Program-made: the position numbers and the translations under genes
NCBI GenBank assembly: GCA_916048095.2
Contig: OU696590.1
Coordinates: forward strand, 4,363,049-4,427,048
DNA from: Sacculina carcini
Taxonomy: Eukaryota; Arthropoda; Thecostraca; Sacculinidae
DNA: 64,000 bases
Direction: 5' to 3'
Part shown: positions 32,679-45,864 of the stretch, piece by piece
Layout of the letters: the number at the start of each line of letters is the position of its first letter
Position numbering within the stretch: position 1 is the first letter of the stretch
Notes under the pieces: model-generated
What the model was told of the DNA's origin: nothing
Seen by the model: only the letters and a program-made list of their open reading frames with translations
Database searches by the model: none

Positions 32679-35600
32679 CTTCCCCGAGACAGCAAATGTT
32701 CAAACTACCCTACGGAACGATGACACATTTACAACATAATATACTTAATAAACTATGGAGAGCGAAACCTAGCAGGCCGCCTCAGACCGGACCGGTCTCG
32801 GAGTCTGTATCGCTCAGCAGGCGGAGCCTCCTCGCCACCACTCACTTGTTCAGGTGCTGCAGCGTCGCCCTGCTCGTCACCGATGTGAACACTGGACTGG
32901 ATTGCAGGCTGGACTGGAGCCGCAGGCGCTGCTGTACAAGCGATGGTGCGAGTACTCCAATGCGGGAACCGTTGGACACCGTTTCCAGCACTCGAAACAC
33001 CTCTGGCTGGTCGAACATGTGACACGTGTCTGTTCACACCATCTCCCAAATCTACCGCCCATTCACTTGCACGCGCCACTCTATAGGGCCCCGCCCATTT
33101 GGCAGTGCACCGACCATCCGGCGGACGCAAGAACACCATGTCACCAGCCTTGTAGACGCCACGAACGCTTTCGTTTGAACGTCCAGTGCATCGACTCGAA
33201 TTAGTCCACCTTTGTGATAGTCTGGTAGACACAGGAACACGGCTCAACCGGATTCTTGGGATCTGCGGCACAGCTCTGAAAACACTAGTGAACGGCTTCT
33301 CCCTGGTGGCCTTGCTCGTGGTGGAATTGTAATAAAATACTGCTCTACCAATTGAGCAGCGAGACCTTGACGCCATTCGCTTGATAGTACGGTGGATTCG
33401 CTCACATATCCCGTTACCTTGATGACGATACGCACACGACCGCTCATGATTCACCTCCCAGTCACCAAGGAGACCAGAAAACTCTGCGCTCAAAAACACT
33501 GGAGCATTATCCGACAAAACACTGGACGGAGGACCAAACTCAACAAACACACTTTCCAGAGCAGCACACACTGACAGAGCGTTCTCGCTATTCAGTCGCT
33601 TCCATATCGTGTATCTGGAGCAGCAGTCAATTGTCGACAGGTAGGCAGTCTTGTTGAAATATGTGATGTCCACAGCAACTCGTTTCCACACAGACGTCGT
33701 CGCCAACCAGCCGTGATGGTTTTCAACACGATTCACAGGATCTATTCGCCGACACTCATGACAATCGCGTATCACCTCGTCCACATTACCCGAACTTGTC
33801 GCTGGGATCACATTAGACACGAGCTCTTTGGTACGCTCAACACCCATGTGACCGCTGGAATGATGTATTTGTCGTATGGCTTCTCGATTACCTTTCGACA
33901 GCAAGGCAAAAGACCATGGACCATGGAAATCCCCTCTGGACCATGGAAATGGCAGGCATCGAGGGGGGCGAGTCATTGCATCAGCCAGGTTTTCCTTCGT
34001 GTTCATTAACTTCACGTCGAGTTTGAGTGAATAGGTTGTCAGTAACTCACGGACCACGTCTAATCGCCTGCGAATTAACATCTCAGACATCCCATGCGTG
34101 CGGATTCGATGTGTGTCGTTGGTGGCGCTGTTCAGCCACCCAAACATAACCGCAGAGTCCGTCATCAGCTCAGCTTCGTTAAATCCCCATTTGATGCACA
34201 AGTTCACTCCTTTGATGGCAGCATCCAATTCAGCGACGTTGATATGCGTTGTGTCTTTGGACTTTCTCAGCCAACAGCCATCCTCCACCGGTCTCCCATC
34301 CACCGTCAAGACCACTCCTGTTGCCAGGCTGCTCGCATCGACCCAGATTTTCGGGGCTTGTCCTCCAACGCTCCAGAAACCACGAACGGGATCCTGACGT
34401 TTCACTTCCTCGTTGATGGTTTTCACAATTTTCACCGTCTGTTGGTCAAATTTAGTGTCCCAATAGACAGTCGATGGGCTCTCTGAATCACCAGAAATGT
34501 GCCGCTTCAGTAAACCACACGCCACACGAAGCCAACCGGCAATTGGGAAATGACCAATCCATTGACCGCACAATGAGAATATGGATCGTTTCGTCAGAGA
34601 ATCTGGAACGATAGGCACTTTTCCGTCTCTTTGCCACTGCATTCCTGATGGTCTATGTTCTAACCTCAGGCCGAGTACCCTGGCACCGTTCAGATTACAC
34701 GGTTGTTTGGTCACCAGGCCATATCTCTGAAGGTGTTGAACAACGTCTTCAGGTCGTACACGAGAATGATCCACAATGATGTCATCGATATAGTGATCCA
34801 CGCCTTCTGCATCAAATTCAGCCAACGAAAACACATTTTTAAGTATGGCCGTCATAACTTTGGGACCGATGCTCAGACTGAAACCTAGTCTTGTCATAAC
34901 ATACTTCTTCCCCAGAAACTTGACCGCCTGAAATCTGTGCAGTTCGGCTGACATGTGAATCTGCAGATATGCTTTTTTCAGGTCAATTATGGAAACATTG
35001 CTCCCCATGCATCGCCATTTGCGGAGCTTTTCGTCGCACACTGCTGAATCCAGCCCTGGATTACTGCGAATATTTGAATTCAGCCTTCTGTAGTCGAGCA
35101 CAGGTGTGACTTTTTGCTTTTTCTCTTGTTTCACTGCAAACAAGGGCACTGTCGCACCTATGGCTCCGTGTTTTTGCACGCCATACGGGACCAGTATGCC
35201 GTCTTCAATCCACGTCTTCACCTCATTTTTAATGTCTGCTTTATCAGCCGGTTTTACACTGTAATTCGCGCTGCGAATTTCTTTGCTGGGGACCTCATTC
35301 TCCCAGATCCAGCTCACAGTCCAAATAACTCCATCGAATACAGCCTTGAAGTCCTGATCCTTGACCTCCAATCCTGACGTTTTCAATTTTTTGCACGGCA
35401 GGCTGCATGGAGGTGACTGTATCGTCGTGGCTCCCAGAAGAGACCCATCGCGGCGACAATTTTGAACACTTTGTTGTTCGTCACACACCGCGGACTGGCC
35501 CAGCCACACTCGACCGTTGCTTGTGACAGTCACGCCACCAGCCGCCATCACTGCGTCCATCCCCAGAATTATGTCGAATGACTGATGATAGTCGGATTCA

Positions 35601-36615
35601 CATAGCCACACACGCAGTTCTTTTATGACGACTCGATCGTCTGACGCCACGCGCACATTTCTAACTATCACACTTTGATCTGTTGATATACTGGCACCAC
35701 TCAACATCTTCAGATTCAATTCGCTTTTTTCCACCGGTAGCAAGTGTGCTAGAGATGTATTCGTGAAAATGGAATTTAAACTTCCCGTGTCAACCAGGGC
35801 CAACACACGCCCTCTCACACCATCAACACTCACTTCCACGACTGACCCTGAATTGCCCGGGGGACGACTGGTCCTCAAACTTAGAATTGAGCCGGCCCCC
35901 CTCTGGAGTTTTCCGACTTTGGACAGTTCTTCGCCACATGACATGGCTCCCCACATGTGTAGCACACAAACCGTCTGCTCATGGTTGGACAATTCCTTGA
36001 GATGTGCCCCTGTTGACGGCACTTGAAACAAACTAGAGGTTTTGTGCCGACAGGAGCGTACGTGTGCCCCGCTTCTCCTTTGCTGTCTTCGTTCACGGAC
36101 ACTTTGGAGCACGCCACCTGTTTGGAGCAACTCAGAAGGTTGTCGAGAGCCAGCTCTTCCCCGTGCATGGTTCTCACGGTCTGCTCAATACTGGGTGAAA
36201 CACCCCACAGAAACTGGCAAGCGACCCAGCGATCTTCTCCGCTGCCGATCCCCACAACACACTTGGCTAGAAAGCGCAGTTCAGCCATATACTCGTCCAG
36301 AGTCTCATTTGCGTTCATCCACCTACGTTCTCTGAATCTTGCAAAAGCTACACATGGTGTTAAGCCGAACGACTGGCGAAGGGCAGCGAGAATTGCGAAT
36401 TCCTTCTCTTTGTCCGCCGGAGACTGTTGCCTGTAAACGTTGAATGCTCGACCAGACAAGAAAGTCGGTATTGCGATTGACAAGTTCTCCACGCCTTTCG
36501 CCGAACACGCATACCGCAGTTTGTCGATCCATGTGTCCAGATCACTGCTCCCATCTTATTTCTCAACAATATCTGTCAACTTCAGTTCGTCCATCGTAGT
36601 TCTGCCGAAATAGCT

Positions 36616-37006
36616 TGTAAGATGTATTCACAGTCCAGGCTATAATAAGATGATGACGATGAAATTAACAACTGAATGAAATTAACAATAAGTGGGTTCA
36701 CAAATCCCAACCACACGAAAGTCTCATACGACACAAACGACTGTCAAACTCCCACGCGACACAACATACCCTCTCACACCGACTCACTATGCGCACTGCC
36801 TCTCTTGTTCCGCTCGACCCCACGGGAGGCACACTATCCAAAACAACAATCTCTCTCGCACCCCAATTCCCCTAACATACGCCACCGTGACCAAGTCGCA
36901 CACAAACATACAAACAAAGCATAAATACTCCGTAGGTAACGGTACGCATTGAGGAAGAGCGAGCCACATGCACACGACAAATATTTGCTGCCTTAACACT
37001 CTCACA
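36616..37006 (-). repeat. LTR element C, 5' LTR (391 bp)
   Basis: Bounded inside by the 12-mer primer site and outside by the CTTAT duplication. Confidence 0.95.
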
Positions 37007-37169
37007 CTTATCCCAAAATGTTCATACTCAAAATCTTAGAACATTTGTCAAACAATTCGTTATTCGAACATTCACAACAATTTTAGAGGTGTTTTCGAAA
37101 AAAAATTATTGCAACTTTTTAGCCCAACTTTGTGAATTTTTTAGTGCAGCTTTTCTTGATTTTTACGAC

Positions 37170-39500
37170 AACAACAACAACATCAACAACAACGTATATT
37201 ACATTCTCCAGCTCAACATCGACGGCATCAACACACAAAAACATGAACTAACACACTTCCTCACACGACACTACATTCACATAGCACTCATACAAGAAAC
37301 AAAGTTACAACAGCACCACAGAACACCCACCTTTCACAATTACACCACCATCCGCCAAGACCGCACTAGCGGTCGAGGCGGTGGCCTCATCACACTTATA
37401 CACCGAACTATCAACTACACAAACACCAGCACACAGACACAAGCACTACTACCACCAAACGACACCATAACAGAACAACAATCGATCCAAATACGCACTG
37501 GCACACACTCACACATTTCAATCATCAACGTATACATTCCACCACAAACTTCACCAACAGTACCTCGCAACTACACACCAGATATACGCAACCTCACAAA
37601 CACACCTAACATAATACTGGGTGGAGACTTCAACGCCAAAGGTCCTGCCTGGTACAGCCACAATCCACTCTCCGACAGAGGCACAGACATACTTCAACAA
37701 ACAGAACATCTCTAAATACTCAACAACACTCACCAACACACTCACACCACACATCAGGCACACTATCATCCGAAATCACCCGACATCACATTTTGCACAC
37801 CGAATCTCACCCACACAACCACTTGAAGGTGGTCAAAGAGCTTGGCTCAGACCACCTTCCAATCGTCATCACCACCAAAATCAGAACAGCACCAAACACA
37901 CCCAGGCGTACTTACACAAATTACACAAAAGCCAATTGGTCACAATTCACACACGACACAGAACTAGCATTTACGCAGCTCAACACAACAGACATCACAG
38001 ACATAAACAAAACAGTCCAAACATTTAACAGCATCATACACAAGGCAGACAAACAACACACCCCAAAAGGACACAGAAAACACCACAACCCAAACTTTAC
38101 ACAAGAAATACACACACTCATCAAACAACGCGACACACTGAAACACTCTCCGACACCACACTCACACAATACATCCGAACAAATACGCGCACTCAACACC
38201 ACAATCAACAGCAAGATACATGAACAAAAATCACTGAACTGGCACAACTACATAAAAACGCTAGATCACAGATCAAACACCTCAAAACTATACAACACAC
38301 TGAAAAGCACCATACTCTCAAACAGCAATATTACACGCACACACGCAGCCATCACGACCGACACAACAACAGTTCCTTCAAATAAACAACAAGCAAACAC
38401 ACTCATTAATCACTACTCACACATCAGCCACATTACTCCTACACAAAAAGACAGGACAATCATCAGACGTAAACACACATTCAGCACAGATCCACTATAC
38501 ACACCATTCACACATGCGCAGACACGACACATCATACACAACATCAAACAATCATCAGCCTGTGGTCCAGATGGAATAATTAAAATTCATCTGAAACATC
38601 TTGGACCACAAGGCACTCACTAACATATCCAGCTACAGCTACTCACACAACAAAATACCTCACATCTGGAAAACAGGCATCATCATCACTCTTCACAAAA
38701 AAGCACATATCCCACGCTACCTTCTTCACATCGTCCAATCACACTACTCTGCACACGATCAAAAATCACATAACGCCTCATACTCAAACTCATACATCAC
38801 CAATCCCACTCTCAAACACTCACAACACGGCTTCAGATCACTGCACTCTACATCCACACTGCTCACAAAACCCACACAGACCATGATGGGTAATATAAAC
38901 ACAAAACACCACCACACCGAACACTACTCATAACACTCGACATCAGCAAAGCCTTCGACAGAGTTCCACGCCACAATCTCACAAACAAAATACTAAACAC
39001 CACACTTCACAATAACACAAAGATATGGTTGGCCAACTACCTCGCTGGCAGATGCGCCCATGTGAGGTACAATGGACAATCATCTCACACACGCAACATA
39101 CCAAACGGAGTCCCTCAGGGCTCCGTTTTAGCACCAACACTTTTCAACTTATACCTACATGACATGCCAGCACCCAACACTCCATCCATACAAATATCAT
39201 CATATGCAGACGACATCACAATCACAAGCACACACAGACACGCCGACACAGCAGTGCACACACTACAACCTTACATCAACACACTACAACAATGGTTCAG
39301 CACAAACCAACTGAACATTGCACCGGCCGAATCCACAGCCACACTCATCACCAACTGGACATCCTAACACAACTACACACCACAAATCACCATCAACAAC
39401 ACGATCATCCCACACACGCACACACCAAAAATACTAGGCGTCACATACGACACACAACTCTCTTTCGAACAACACACCACCAACATCAAAACTAAAGTCA
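37170..39500 (+). pseudogene. AC-rich LINE, endonuclease and reverse transcriptase, several frameshifts
   Basis: APE-type LINE of the Jockey/I-like sort. The endonuclease is at about 37,180-37,850: YYILQLNIDGINTQKHEL, LIQETKL, GRGGGLITLI, ILGGDFNAKGPAWYS and LGSDHLPIVI. The reverse transcriptase is at about 38,540-39,360: SSACGPDGI, TGIIITLHKK, ISKAFDRVPRHNL, GVPQGSVLAPTLFNLYLH and SYADDITI (YADD intact). The frame changes several times, for example near 37,710-37,800, 38,610 and 38,930. The sense strand is extremely A/C-rich with very little G, unlike the neighbouring LINEs. The 3' end is near 39,560; no ORF1 was seen. Confidence 0.75.
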
Positions 39501-41207
39501 CTCCACGCCTCAACACACTGAAAGCACTCTCACTCTCACTCTCTCACTCTCTCGCAGTATCAACACAGATATGCGACATGTATAGTGAACACAAGGCAAA
39601 CAAGTAAACGATGAAACCGAAGAGATAGTTAAATATTCTCACAAAAGGGATGAGACAATAGAGGATTATAGTTTGGCATAAGGCGTCAGAGAGTGAGTGA
39701 CAGGTTCAAATGATAAAGAGAATAGGTATTTGCGTAGGGAAGAGGTGAATGAAGTGTAGGAAAAAGTAAGAAGAATGTGAGAGGGGAGCGAGTTATAGAA
39801 GCGAGGTGCGAAGAAAGAGAATGATTTTGCCGACCAGCAGGATTCATTTATAGCTCGAGGACAGTTTAGAGGGCGAGTGATACGAGGGGACAAGTGTGAG
39901 GACTGAGAAAGAAGGCGAACTAGATAATGAGGCTGGTCTATACCATGTAATAATTTGAAGATAATGTAGGCAATCTTGTAGTGTACACGTGGGATGATGG
40001 GTAGCCAGCGGAATTGATAAAGATATTGAGAAGTGTGACGGCAAGGAAGAGGAGACAACACAAATCTGCAGGATTGATTCAGGACCGATTGGAGAACTTT
40101 TAAGAAACAGCGAGGAGTGTTGAAATAGAGAGAAATACAGTAGTCAATGCGGGGAAATATAAGAGATTTTATAAACTTGATTGCAGACGACTGGTCCAGA
40201 AATGGGCGAATGGGATAGAGAGCACGGAGGATTTGTCGACAAGAGCGAGGAACTGAGTAAATGTTATTCATAAAATTAAGGGATGAATAAAAAATGACAC
40301 CCTAATTGCGCATAGAAGAACGGAGAGGAAAAGGGAGGACAGGAGGAGTGAGCCGTGGTGGGTGGAATACCATGAATTCTGTCTTGGATGAATTAATTAA
40401 AAGACGACGAGACGCCGCCCATGATGAAATGTCAGAAAATAAAGAAGAAATAAAAGAAATATCGGGTGACGACAGTGGACAAATTAGCTGAATGTCGTCA
40501 GCGTAAATATGAAAAGTCACAGGATAGAGAGACAAAACGGAACATAAAGATGACATGTATAGATTGAAGAGAATGGGTCCGAAGATGGAGCCCTGAGGAA
40601 CTCCTGAGAACAGTGGGATAGCATCAGATATCTCAGAGTTGAATTTAACAGAATATGACCTGTCTGATAGATATGAGCGCATAAGTGAAAGAGACATAGA
40701 AGTAAGACCAACATGGGATAAGTCATCAAGTAAGATATCATGGCACACCAGATCGAACGCTGAAGACATATCCAGCATGGCTATTAACACGGAATTTCGA
40801 TAGGAGAACTGAGAAAAAACGCTGTCAGCGACAGAGGTAAGGACAGTTTCTGTTGAATGAGAAGGTCGGAAACCTGACTGACGAGGATGCAAAGCAGTGT
40901 AGATGATTGGAGAGATCTGTGCGAAGATTACAGATTCGAGTAGTTTAGAAGTGATACTGATTATAGAAATAGGAGAATAATTTTTGCACAAGGAAGGATC
41001 TAGTGTAGGCTTTTTCAATATGGGATATACTATAGCGTGTTTATCAGGAAGAAACTCTCCATGGAGTAGTGATAGAACAATTATGTGCAAAAAGTAAGGA
41101 GCAAACAGGTCTACGGAGTGAGCGATGGCTTTAAAGTTGATAGGATCTGCAGGGGAAGAGGAAATTTTGACTGAAGTGAGAAGAAATAGAATATTAAAGA
41201 GGTCAAC

Positions 41208-41640
41208 TGTAGTTCCGCATTCCCCGCAACCGTCATTGTTGCTTCGTTCTCCGTCATGTCTCGGTAGATCGACAACCAGAAATTAGGAAACCACTCAATA
41301 AACCACCGCTACCGCCGTAAATCCCATTTCAACACAACGCAACACCGCCGCACGCTTCACACACACTGCCCAACATTCACTCTCTAGTTCACGCGTTGAG
41401 AATCGCCCGGTGCAGGCGATCGTTTGTACATTCATCCAATAATCAACCAATCAGAAAACAATACGCCAATACGTCATCAATGCCTGCAAGTTCACACACA
41501 AGCATACATGCACGCTCGCACACACGCACACGCAGGCTACCCGCACGCGCAGGCTATAAGCCACGCCTCAACACACTGCACCGCAAACAGTCAGCTGATA
41601 CAAATGCCATAATGCGCAAGCATCTCCACTTCACACTACA
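41208..41640 (-). repeat. LTR element D, 3' LTR (433 bp)
   Basis: Plus-strand ends are TGTAGTTCCG and CACACTACA. Identical to 45,432-45,864 except at one position. Confidence 0.95.
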
Positions 41641-44600
41641 CCCCACCCTGATCTCCAAGATCACAACATAAACACCGGGGAGGTGGTCGCCGTACCCGCG
41701 CTCCTCTTCGAACGTCTTCGGCTGGCACGGTCGTCGGTTCCCGTCTATCAGCATCAACTTCTGGACGTGCTGCATCATCATGAACTCCAACAGCGTCGAC
41801 TCGCTCCTGTACTGACGATGAAGCTCGTCCGGACACATCTGCATTGGAAGTGGAGTGGGACACGGGACCACCGACCCACAGCGGAGAGTCGTTGGTTGAT
41901 GACATACCGTCGGTTGGCTCGGTTTCCACACCATTCCGCTCGTTCCTGCGTCGAAGATCTCGGACATGACGCGGCACACCGTCAACCTCGACCACCTGCT
42001 CAGACACAACACCACTTACCACTCCTTGTGCCGACCGCTCGGTGCATCTGGTCCCACGCTGACGAACCCATACTGCGTCACCAGTCGTGAATCTAGACCG
42101 CCCACTACCAGAAATCTCTCCTTCTCTTGGCTGGTTAACCCGAGGCCTCGCGTAGTCTCGTACTCTATAGTTGTAGACACAATTGGCTGTCTCCAGTCTC
42201 TCCGTCGCGAGGCGTGACGTTATATAAATGAACAGCCTCAGTGATGCTGCAACCCTTTCTAGCAGCAATGACTTTCACGGTCCTATGATTGCGCTCAACA
42301 ATCGCATTCCCACTTGCAGCATACGCCGCTCTGAAACGTAGCTTGATGCCCCACTGTGCTGCAAGCGCCGCAAACGACCGACTTCTGAAAACTGTGTCGT
42401 TGTCGCAAAGTAGTTCAGCTGGTGCACCTCTCTCAAAAAATATCCTCTCCAAGTGCTGTATGACCTGATAACTGTCGGCCGCACGCAGTTGTCTCCACAA
42501 GCTAAACCGCGAAGGGCCACAGTCAACGACAGTCAGGTACGACTGATTGTCGTAATGGGTAACGTCAATGGCCAGGCGACTCCAGATATCAGCAACGCTC
42601 AGCGCGCCGTGTCGCCATTTGACCGGTGCCGGATCGATAGCGTTGCATACATCACAACGACGAACCACATCGCGTACATCCGATCGCTTCACAGGTCTAG
42701 CGAGGTCACGTTTGGCAAAAAATAATGTTCGACGTATTCCTGGATGCCCTGCTCGCTCATGAATGTTTGCAATATCCTCGGCGACTAAGCCACGGACTGC
42801 TGGAGCCGCAGCTGCCGCACCTACAGCTGTTGATTCGCTGCCAAGCCAACTGGTTGGCACACGCGTGAGAGCATCTGCCAAATTTTCGGCTGATCGAACC
42901 AGCCGCACCTTCACCCGTAATCCGAGTTCATCCACCATCTGTTTGATGAGGCACACTCTCCGTCGTATCAGCATTTCACCATGCGCTTTTGTCCGGAGCC
43001 TGGCACGACCGCTCAGTGCATCACCAATCCAATGGTGAACAGTTGCAGAATCCGTGCGGAGGTCTATCACCTTCATACCCCACGAAACGACCATGTTGAT
43101 ACCTCTGATGGCAGCGTCCAGCTCGGCCATGTTGATATGAGTGACTTCATCTCGACGAAGCCAGCATGCGTCCTCGATTACTCCCGAGTCCTTAGTCTCC
43201 AAAACCACTCCGAGAGCAATCGCGCTGGCATCAGTCCACACAGTTACCTCTTCTCCGGTCACCCGCCATACTCCCCGCGCTGGATCTTCATTCGTGAGTC
43301 TGTTAATGACATTTGAAATTTTGTTCTCCACAGACCGGTCATCAACGACATCATCCCATCCTTGAGTCACAGAATTCACACACCGCTTCATCCAGGAAGC
43401 GGCAGGTCTTAACCATCCAGCCACCGGTAGATGAGCAACCAGACGGCCGCACCACGAAAACACCGACCTGCGAGTCATTGGCCCATTAATTGGTGGTATA
43501 GGATTATCCCTGCTCCACGCCAATCCGTTTTGCTGTCGCCGAACGCTCAGACCCAGTACACGACATGAGGGGTCGGCCCGCACTGCGGTTTTACAGGTCA
43601 GCCCATATCTGGAGAGATGCTTGCTCACTTCATCTGCGCTCAACACAGACTCATCGACAAGAATGTCGTCAATGTACGATGAAGCTGCTCTGTCGACATT
43701 TGGATCTTGCTTACACACGAAGTTGACGATCTCTTTCATTATGATAGGAGCCGCACTTAGCCCGAACCCCAACCGAGTCAGACAATATCGCTTGTTAGAT
43801 ATTATTACTGTTTGGTAACACCAGAGTGCAGGCTCGACTTCAACCTGGAGATAGGCGCGCGTCGGATCCAACAAGGCTATACGGTCGCCTCGCCTCCTCC
43901 ACTCTCTGAGTTTGTGATGGCAGACGTCAGCATCCGCCGTATGTATTTCCACGAATTGATTTAATTGGCGAAAGTCCATCACCGGCCTGACTTTGGATTT
44001 ATTCTTTTGGCTGACTGCCATGAGTGGGATGAGTCCTCTTACTGGCCCATGAGCGCGTTCATCGTATTCAACGAGCCATCCGGCGTCAATCCAAGATTGT
44101 AGCTCTGACCGGTACTCATCACGGGCATGTGGATCAATCGCATATTCGGCCGTCTGGTTCGTCAGCACACTCGGACGTTGCGACCACTTCCACTTCACTC
44201 TCCACGAGTTTTTATTTGCATCGAAATATGCCACGAAGTCTTTGCCCTCAAGCTCACATCCACCACCCACACCTTTCCCATTCCCTGCTGCCGCAGCACA
44301 CAGTTCCCGCGGAGCAAGTGCATCTTCTACTCCCCACGTCAGTTTCCGCCTCGAGTCCAACATCATACCACCCATTGCCACAATACCGTCAAGTCCGAGA
44401 ATGAAATCAAAACCGGCTGGCCGGTGCTTCACCACCAGTACGCTGAGCTCGAATGCCTTGCCTCCGTCCACCGCGATCTGCGCTGGCCAACTACCCTGAC
44501 ATAACATCTGAGCTCCGCTAATAGTCAACAACGACTCACCATGCAATTCCGCCAGCCCTCTGCACAACGACTCCGATATAATACTCCTAGTACATCCAGT

Positions 44601-45431
44601 GTCAACTAACGCAAGGCACTGAACGTCGTTGACCAACACACGAGTGGTGACCATCGGCGCCGTTTTGGTAGAGGAGAAGAGACTGGCACCTACGTCTCTC
44701 CTCCTTGGCCGTTTTCCGGACAGCGTGAACAGATATGCCCGATTTCACCACACTTGAAACACGTGGGCCCAGTTCTCCCTTTTCCAGGGCCATTTTTTCG
44801 GCGAGAGCAATAACGCGCGGAATGCCCGGCTTGGTTACACAAGAAACACTTGAAGGGTTTTATCTGCTGGTCGTTTTATCTGCTGGTACGCGTTGTCGAT
44901 CGAGCAGCCAGGCCAGTGTTAACGGTGTGGGTCGCTTCTGACAAAATCACCCTTGTCCTGTCCACGACTTCGGTCAGCGTCATAGCGTCGAGTTTGGCGT
45001 TCGCCCTGAGGACATGTCGCACCGTCTGTGGGATTGCTGAGACGAAAGCACATTTTATTGAGACTGGGTCGGTTATATTGCACCTGGCTCCCAATCTGCG
45101 CAGGTCGGACAGCAACACATCAACACACTCACCTTCGCTCAATCTTCGCCCCACAAAAGCGTCGTACGCTCCGAAAGTATCCATGCCAAACGCGGTCTGA
45201 AGAGCTTGCTCCACTTTTTCAAGGTCCAGCTGTTCCACATCGGGGAGGCAGTCCACGACAGCATATGCATCACCTGTAACTCTCATCCCAACAACTTGGG
45301 CCACATCGCGCACGCCTCGGAGTCGACACATTTTCCGAACTTTGCTGAGCCATTCTGTGGGGTCCTTTTTGCCGTCATACTCCGGTACCAGCCTCAGGTC
45401 GAAAGCCACATTACTTGTCGCCGAAATAGCT

Positions 45432-45864
45432 TGTAGTTCCGCATTCCCCGCAACCGTCATTGTTGCTTCGTTCTCCGTCATGTCTCGGTAGATCGACAAC
45501 CAGAAATTAGGAAACCACTCAATAAACCACCGCTACCGCCGTAAATCCCATTTCAACACAACGCAACACCGCCGCACGCTTCACACACACTGCCCAACAT
45601 TCACTCTCTAGTTCACGCGTTGAGAATCGCCCGGTGCAGGCGATCGTTTGTACATTCATCCAATAATCAACCAATCAGAAAACAATACGCCAATACGTCA
45701 TCAATGCCTGCAAGTTCACACACAAGCATACATGCACGCTCGCACACACGCACACGCAGGCTACCCGCACGCGCAGGCTATAAGCCACGCCTCAACACAC
45801 TGCACCGCAAACAGTCAGCTGATACAAATGCCTTAATGCGCAAGCATCTCCACTTCACACTACA
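45432..45864 (-). repeat. LTR element D, 5' LTR (433 bp)
   Basis: Contains in-frame ATGs of gag (first at 45,499, 68 bases from the inner LTR end) and is bounded by the 12-mer primer site and TCAAC. Confidence 0.95.

Larger units (their letters stand above)
32288..37006 (-). mobile_element. LTR element C (Gypsy-like, tRNA-Phe-5' primer site), looks nearly whole
   Basis: 5' LTR 36,616-37,006, 3' LTR 32,288-32,678 (both 391 bp), target duplication CTTAT (32,283-32,287 and 37,007-37,011), polypurine tract TCGGGGAAG on the minus strand before the 3' LTR. Primer-site 12-mer at 36,604-36,615. Gag lies at about 36.5-35.9 kb with two knuckles (CFKCRQQGHISRNC, CYTCGEPCHVAKNC). An overlapping pol frame, 36,130-32,753, covers protease (LALVDTGSLNSIF), reverse transcriptase (VLDYRRLNSNI, YIDDIIVD), RNase H (WVDASSLATG, HINVAELDAA) and integrase (VAVDITYF, VLSDNAPVF, NGICERIHRTIK), then a chromatin-end tail. 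The LTRs differ at about 7 of 391 sites, so it is young. Overall it looks close to whole, with perhaps one break. Confidence 0.9.
41208..45864 (-). mobile_element. LTR element D (Gypsy-like, tRNA-Phe-5' primer site), very young fossil
   Basis: 5' LTR 45,432-45,864 and 3' LTR 41,208-41,640 (both 433 bp) differ at a single site by eye. Target duplication TCAAC (41,203-41,207 and 45,865-45,869). Polypurine tract CAGGGTGGGG on the minus strand. Primer-site 12-mer at 45,420-45,431. Parts: gag about 45.5-44.9 kb, which starts inside the LTR and reads across the primer site; a zinc knuckle about 44.75 kb; protease (CLALVDTGCTRSII, 44.6 kb); reverse transcriptase (PVMDFRQLNQFV, YIDDILVD, about 44.0-43.6 kb); RNase H (WTDASAIALGV, HINMAELDAA, about 43.2 kb); integrase (LAIDVTHYDNQSY, LLCDNDTVF, GNAIVERNHRTVK, about 42.7-42.2 kb) and integrase tail (to about 41.65 kb). 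About three breaks. Confidence 0.9.

Noticed and set aside
32288-37006. BEL/Pao assignment for elements B, C and D
   Set aside because: Reverse-transcriptase and RNase H wording does not match BEL/Pao signatures I know; protease-RT-RNase H-integrase order fits Gypsy equally well, so they are left as Gypsy-like of unknown clade.
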